DNA of 9,229 nt from Candidatus Sulfotelmatobacter sp. (GTDB lineage Bacteria; Acidobacteriota; Terriglobia; Terriglobales; Acidobacteriaceae). The notes under the pieces were generated by a model that was given only the letters and a program-made list of their open reading frames with translations, had not been told where the DNA came from and searched no databases. The DNA lies in NCBI GenBank assembly GCA_030037515.1, contig JASHRE010000613.1:1-9229 (forward strand). The letters run 5' to 3'. The stretch's first letter is position 1; each line of letters opens with the position of its first letter. The position numbers and the translations under genes were made by a program. Below, piece by piece: positions 5,542 through 9,229 of this stretch.

Positions 5542-6090
5542 ATGCACATGAGAATCATCGGAATCGCGGTTCTGGTCTGGTCACTCACTTCATTCGCTTT
5601 CGCTGTTGAAGACGTGGTGACCGCAACCCACGGCACGATTACGAAAATTGATGCAACGGCGAAGACCATTGCTGTCAAAACAGCCGATGGCACGGAACAC
5701 GTTTTTTACTGGGCCAAGGACACCAGCGTTCATGGCGTAAAAGCTGCCGATCTTGCCGGGAAAGATTCCTGGCACGGTTTGAAGGAGGGTTCGGAGGTGG
5801 TGGCGCACTCCACCTTGCGAGGAACGAAAGATACCGCCCTCGAAGTGGATAAGGTCGGAGACACCGGTCTCAAAAGAACCGAAGGAACGGTCAAAGAAAT
5901 CGATCGTGGAGGGAAAAAGCTGGTTGTCGAATCTGCCGACGGTAGCGAGCATGCGTTCACGCTCACGAGGCGTGCAGCTACGGACTCCGGCAAAGACCTG
6001 GCGGCGGGCGCCGAAAAGGGCACCAAGGTCGCCGTCTATTCCACGGAAGATGCCGGCAAGAGCATCGCACACTTCTTCGAGAAAATTTAG
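5542..6090 (+). CDS. Secreted protein with two tandem beta-rich repeats
   Basis: A 182-residue protein. ATG at 5542 follows AAGGAG (5532-5537) with 4-nt spacing; a second in-frame ATG sits two codons on, and the longer frame from 5497 has no ribosome site. Residues 1-21 are a Sec signal peptide (MRIIGIAVLVWSLTSFAFA, cleavage likely before VED). The mature protein is two copies of one module. Copy 1, about 31-105, begins GTITKIDATAKTIAVKTADG then TEHVF. Copy 2, about 115-182, begins GTVKEIDRGGKKLVVESADG then SEHAF. Both continue to a G-x-K/E-V-x-V-x-S-T segment. The pattern of short alternating strands suggests small beta-barrels of the kind seen in DUF5666-like secreted proteins, probably binding a ligand or surface in the periplasm. 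No catalytic residues or cysteines stand out. It appears monocistronic and its function is unknown. Confidence 0.85.
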   Translation: MHMRIIGIAVLVWSLTSFAFAVEDVVTATHGTITKIDATAKTIAVKTADGTEHVFYWAKDTSVHGVKAADLAGKDSWHGLKEGSEVVAHSTLRGTKDTALEVDKVGDTGLKRTEGTVKEIDRGGKKLVVESADGSEHAFTLTRRAATDSGKDLAAGAEKGTKVAVYSTEDAGKSIAHFFEKI

Positions 6091-7241
6091 ACTCCCCAGA
6101 CTTTCCAATAGGTACGGTGCTTCCCGGCGGTCGGGAGATACAAACGTGAAAAGCTCGGCAGTCGCACGACTAGAAAGGTGCATGAACTTTCATCTCGCGC
6201 AGCGATACTGGAAGAGCTGAAGAGCGATCATGAAGATGGCTCAGAAGGAGTGTGTATTGCGAACTCGCGAAGACATTACCTCGGCCCGGATACGGGAGGG
6301 GCACCTATGACAACTGTGTTGGCTGTGGAAAAAAGATCGACCTAAGACAACTTCAAGTCTTCAAGTCGTCACGTGGTCAAAGTTCTGTGCTGTGTGCCCT
6401 GGGGAGTCGGAACAGCGGCAGCAAACTTCTTGGCGGCATCAGTCCGCATGAGTATCTGAGTACTACATTCCTTCGCTGTTCTGAAGCGCGATCAACTCAA
6501 CAATGTTCGGTGGAAGAAGATGAGGAAGCCGCACCGTGGCGCCTCTCGTCGCTTGTGCCTCGACCAAGTCTAAGTTTTCCTTATCGCTGACGCGAAAGCG
6601 CTTCAGGCTGAATTCAGCAGTGCCCCATGGCCGACGAGTAACGGTTAACTTGTGGCCAGAATTCTGACTGACTGATAGTCAACCTATCCCAGCGCCAGAT
6701 GAGGTATTTGTGACTTTATCGACCTATCGACCAGCTTCTAAATTGCTGGCATCCACGAACGGGCTTGATTTCCGGACACTGGGCCCGTACCAGTACCGAT
6801 TTCTTCCCGACATCAGTTGGGCGCCGAGCTTCTATGAATGTATCGAATGATGTTGAGTCAATCTGGGCAGATCAGGATGTAAGGTAAGCGAGGATTGCTT
6901 TGCAGGATTCCGCCCTGCTCGCGTCAGCCAAAGGCTGCTGGGCCGGCGAAGCACAAGCGCATGACCAAGAGCCAGGGCCATGGCGACCATGTTGGCCATT
7001 ACCAGATCGAGCGTAAAGCGCCTGCCTCAGCTGTCTAGAAACGGGCTTGAAGTCCTCGAAGGCGAGTTCTGGCCCATCTCGCTCTCCCTGGCCAATTTCC
7101 AAATTGCCGTTTTGCAGGAGTTGCCCAGCAATTTCCTCTGCGAAATCACCGAAAGCGCAACTGCTCAACTCAAGGTAAAAAACCGGGCAAAGATTAGCGA
7201 AATAACGATTAGCAATATAATGTGTGCTGCGCGAGGCAGCT
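6091..7241. other. Long gene-poor interval (about 1.15 kb)
   Basis: No gene is supportable. The protein-like pieces are short and lack starts and ribosome sites. On the plus strand, 6112-6345 contains AILEELKSDHEDGSEGVCIA. On the minus strand, 6832-6999 begins MANMVAMALALGHALVLRR, a possible membrane helix, with a plausible upstream piece (ELAFEDFKPVSRQLRQ) in a different frame, as in a frameshifted remnant. Plus frame 6980-7249 runs into the next gene's start and contains its -10 box, so it is unlikely to be translated. A weak GC stem (TCCCG-N5-CGGGA, about 6122-6136) after the secreted-protein gene lacks a T-run. AT content rises just before 7242, as expected for a promoter region. Confidence 0.5.
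7192..7221 (+). promoter_or_regulatory. Promoter region of the cytochrome/DUF1549 gene with a direct repeat
   Basis: A perfect TATAAT -10 box lies at 7216-7221, predicting transcription from about 7228 and a leader of about 14 nt before the ATG at 7242. No good -35 match exists. In its place GATTAGC occurs twice, at 7192-7198 and 7207-7213, 15 bp apart and on the same strand, which could be an activator site substituting for the -35. Confidence 0.55.
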
Positions 7242-9229
7242 ATGCCTAGTCGGCCAAACGGATCCGGTTCACAGTCAGCGCGATTGTGGATGTTCGGGCT
7301 GCCCCTCGCCTGCGTTCTGTTACTTGTCACGTACTTCGTTCGGCAACGCACCGGTGACGAAGTGCACTTCAGCCGCGATATCCGTCCCATCCTGAATCAA
7401 AACTGCATGCCATGCCACGGTGGAGTTCGGCAGAAGAACGGTGTCTCGTTCTTGTTTCGCGAAGAGGCGTTAGGCACGGGAAAATCCGGTAAAAGACCCA
7501 TTGTGCCGGGAAAACCGGATGAGTCCGAACTCATTGCGCGAGTCACTTCATCGGACCCCGAGACGCGCATGCCATACCATGCGCCGCCCTTGTCGGCGCA
7601 GCAGATTGATCTGTTGCGGCGGTGGATCAAACAGGGCGCAAAATGGGAGGAACATTGGGCATTCGTCGCCCCGAAACCGCAGCCTCTTCCCAAGGTCAAG
7701 AACAGCAATTGGGTTCGCGAGCCATTCGATCGGTTTATTCTTGCCCGTCTCGAAAAAGAAGGCCTCTCGCCATCCCCCGAGGCCGACAAATCTGCATTAT
7801 TGCGTCGGGCGTCGCTCGATCTCACCGGCCTTCCGCCAACTGCGGAACAGCAAACGAGGTTTCTGGCCGACTCGTCTCCAGACGCGTATGAAAAACAAAT
7901 CGATCGGCTGTTGGCATCTCCGCGCTACGGGGAACGCTGGGCTTCGATGTGGCTTGATTTGGCCCGCTACGCGGATACCAAAGGCTACGAAAAAGACATG
8001 GAGCGCCCCGGCGTTTGGCCGTATCGAGATTGGGTGATTGATGCCTTTAACCGCAACGTCCCCTACGACCGATTCGTGATCACCCAATTGGCTGGCGACC
8101 TGCTTCCCAATGCTACGTTTGAAGATCTAATTGCAACGTCGTTCCATCGCCAAACACCGGTCAACGATGAAGGCGGTACGGATGACGAAGAGTTCCGCAC
8201 AGTCGCGGTTATGGACCGTTCGGCGACGACGTGGTCAGTTCTGAATGGTCTCACCATGAATTGCGTGCAATGTCATTCGCATCCTTATGACCCGATCCGG
8301 CACGTCGAATACTACAGGTCTCTCGCATTCTTTAACACCACCGAGGACGCCGATCTTCCCGAGGACACTCCTGTCCTGTATGTACCAAAGGACAAAGCGC
8401 TTTACCCCGAGGCGGCGCAGTTGCAGCGGGAAATCGCGGAGCTGGAGTCCGCGGTCGTATCTCGCGGCAGGCAGCTCGAACGCCAGTCGCAATGGTCATC
8501 CATGCGAATCACTTCGGCAACGGCTAGTGCAGCTCTGGCGTCGCGGTGGGAAGCTTCGGAGCTGGAGCGTCAGTTGGCTGACCTCAAGCGAAAGAAACTC
8601 GATCCGAAAAAAGAAGAAGAGCAGCGCAAAAATCTACGACAGGCGATCGCTGATTCGCTCAAGAAATCTCAGGACGAGAGAGGGAAAAAAACGCCACTGC
8701 TCATCTCGAACGGGGATCTTGAAGCCAGTTCTGACATTTCGGGCAAACAAACCTACGAGCTCGCCGCGAAGACAGATATGCCTGTAGTCACTGGATTGCG
8801 CGTCGAGGTTTATCCGGTGAACAGCGAAATCGCACGCCATACTCCAGAACTTGGATTCATCGTGGACCGAATCGATGCTTGGGTCACAGCGGATGGGGGG
8901 CGAGAGAAAAAGATCGCCTTCCGTCTCCTTGTCCCGGACTCCGAATCGAGCCTCGAAAGTGCGGTAAACGCCGCCGTCGAATCGAGGCGGGAACTAACCG
9001 ATGATCCTGGCGCCAACCGGTTCCAGACGGTACCCAATCTGTTCCATGCACGTTGGGTAGTGATCGTGCCCGCCAAGCCGCTCAAACTGAGTCGTGGGAG
9101 TCAAATCAAACTGCGCCTGACGCAGACTCAGGAAATTGACGACAAGCCCGCTCTGGCACGGCGCGTCCACGTATCGCTGAGCGCAGACCAAAGCTGGCAA
9201 GATCTCGCCAACGATGACAGTTGGAGCCA
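7242..9229 (+). CDS. Membrane-anchored planctomycete-type cytochrome c / DUF1549 protein (3' end outside window)
   Basis: The frame is open from ATG 7242 to the right edge: 662 codons and no stop. A GAGG site lies 5 nt upstream. Residues 15-33 form one N-terminal membrane anchor, leaving the rest outside the cytoplasm. Residues about 42-132 are a PSCyt1 cytochrome c domain with heme motif C55-M-P-C58-H59 and distal MPYHAPPLS (M110 or H113 as possible axial ligands). Residues about 157-365 are the PSCyt2/DUF1549 domain (WVREPFDRFILARLE, SLDLTGLPPT, SPRYGERWASMWLDLARYAD, then NCVQCHSHPYDPI, whose CVQCH at 341-345 is a second heme-type motif normal for this family). Residues about 385-480 are a charged coiled coil, and 486-662 a beta-rich insert (VVTGLRVEVYP). 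DUF1553 should follow beyond the window. The family's role is unsettled; roles with carbohydrate or sulfatase loci are proposed. Here no partner gene is visible upstream. Confidence 0.93.
   Translation, partial: MPSRPNGSGSQSARLWMFGLPLACVLLLVTYFVRQRTGDEVHFSRDIRPILNQNCMPCHGGVRQKNGVSFLFREEALGTGKSGKRPIVPGKPDESELIARVTSSDPETRMPYHAPPLSAQQIDLLRRWIKQGAKWEEHWAFVAPKPQPLPKVKNSNWVREPFDRFILARLEKEGLSPSPEADKSALLRRASLDLTGLPPTAEQQTRFLADSSPDAYEKQIDRLLASPRYGERWASMWLDLARYADTKGYEKDMERPGVWPYRDWVIDAFNRNVPYDRFVITQLAGDLLPNATFEDLIATSFHRQTPVNDEGGTDDEEFRTVAVMDRSATTWSVLNGLTMNCVQCHSHPYDPIRHVEYYRSLAFFNTTEDADLPEDTPVLYVPKDKALYPEAAQLQREIAELESAVVSRGRQLERQSQWSSMRITSATASAALASRWEASELERQLADLKRKKLDPKKEEEQRKNLRQAIADSLKKSQDERGKKTPLLISNGDLEASSDISGKQTYELAAKTDMPVVTGLRVEVYPVNSEIARHTPELGFIVDRIDAWVTADGGREKKIAFRLLVPDSESSLESAVNAAVESRRELTDDPGANRFQTVPNLFHARWVVIVPAKPLKLSRGSQIKLRLTQTQEIDDKPALARRVHVSLSADQSWQDLANDDSWS

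Noticed and set aside
6112..6345. Plus-strand frame containing AILEELKSDHEDGSEGVCIA.
   Set aside because: It has no credible start or Shine-Dalgarno site and no family resemblance I can name; kept only as a note.
6980..7249. 89-codon plus-strand open frame ending over the cytochrome gene start.
   Set aside because: It contains the perfect TATAAT of the next gene and has no ribosome site; its antisense reads equally protein-like, so the signal is not strand-specific.
6872..7390. 172-codon open frame on the minus strand.
   Set aside because: It overlaps the 5' end of the clearly coding cytochrome gene in antisense; it has no ribosome site and no recognisable domain.
8355..8375. GAGGACACTCC inside the cytochrome gene, resembling the TetR half-site.
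   Set aside because: It lies in coding sequence, lacks the GAGG-N4-CCTC symmetry and has no partner site nearby.
1..9229. CRISPR arrays, tRNA/rRNA genes, complete insertion sequences, attachment sites or toxin-antitoxin pairs.
   Set aside because: No regularly spaced repeats, cloverleaf-like sequence, transposase with terminal repeats, or recognisable toxin/antitoxin frames were seen on reading both strands.

Overview
The window looks like a chromosomal segment of moderate GC (roughly mid-50s %) from a free-living bacterium, most likely an Acidobacteriota member. The main clues are a membrane-anchored planctomycete-type cytochrome c / DUF1549 protein at the right end, a small basic protein of a style common in that phylum, and AAGGAG-type ribosome sites with TAcAAT/TATAAT -10 boxes. 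Taxonomy is inference; there is no rRNA or other marker.

Layout: (i) 2-223, the C-terminal tail of an unrecognised gene, followed by about 570 bp of apparently decayed sequence. (ii) 795-3403, the best-defined locus: a leftward TetR-family regulator (795-1424) divergent from a two-gene rightward unit, an isochorismatase-like hydrolase (1477-1974) and a 14-helix DHA2-type MFS exporter (1967-3403, TTG start, 8-nt overlap). The 52-bp gap carries overlapping back-to-back -10 boxes inside a large symmetric repeat whose two arms are each a GAGG-N4-CCTC palindrome. (iii) 3404-3814, ambiguous sequence. (iv) Two short leftward genes: a PhnB-like VOC protein (3815-4315) and an 83-residue coiled-coil/basic protein (4892-5143). 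(v) 5542-6090, a secreted protein made of two tandem copies of a beta-rich module. (vi) 6091-7241, about 1.15 kb with no gene I can support. (vii) 7242 to the right edge, the first 662 codons of a PSCyt1-DUF1549 protein that continues beyond the window.

How the genes work together: only the 795-3403 locus reads as a system. A ligand-responsive TetR repressor would sit on the two palindromes and shut off both its own gene and the hydrolase/exporter pair; the inducer is probably a toxic small molecule exported by the MFS protein. The hydrolase has lost about 20-25 residues where the family carries its nucleophile-loop segment, so its enzymatic role is in doubt. The remaining genes are single-gene units separated by gene-poor, partly decayed DNA.
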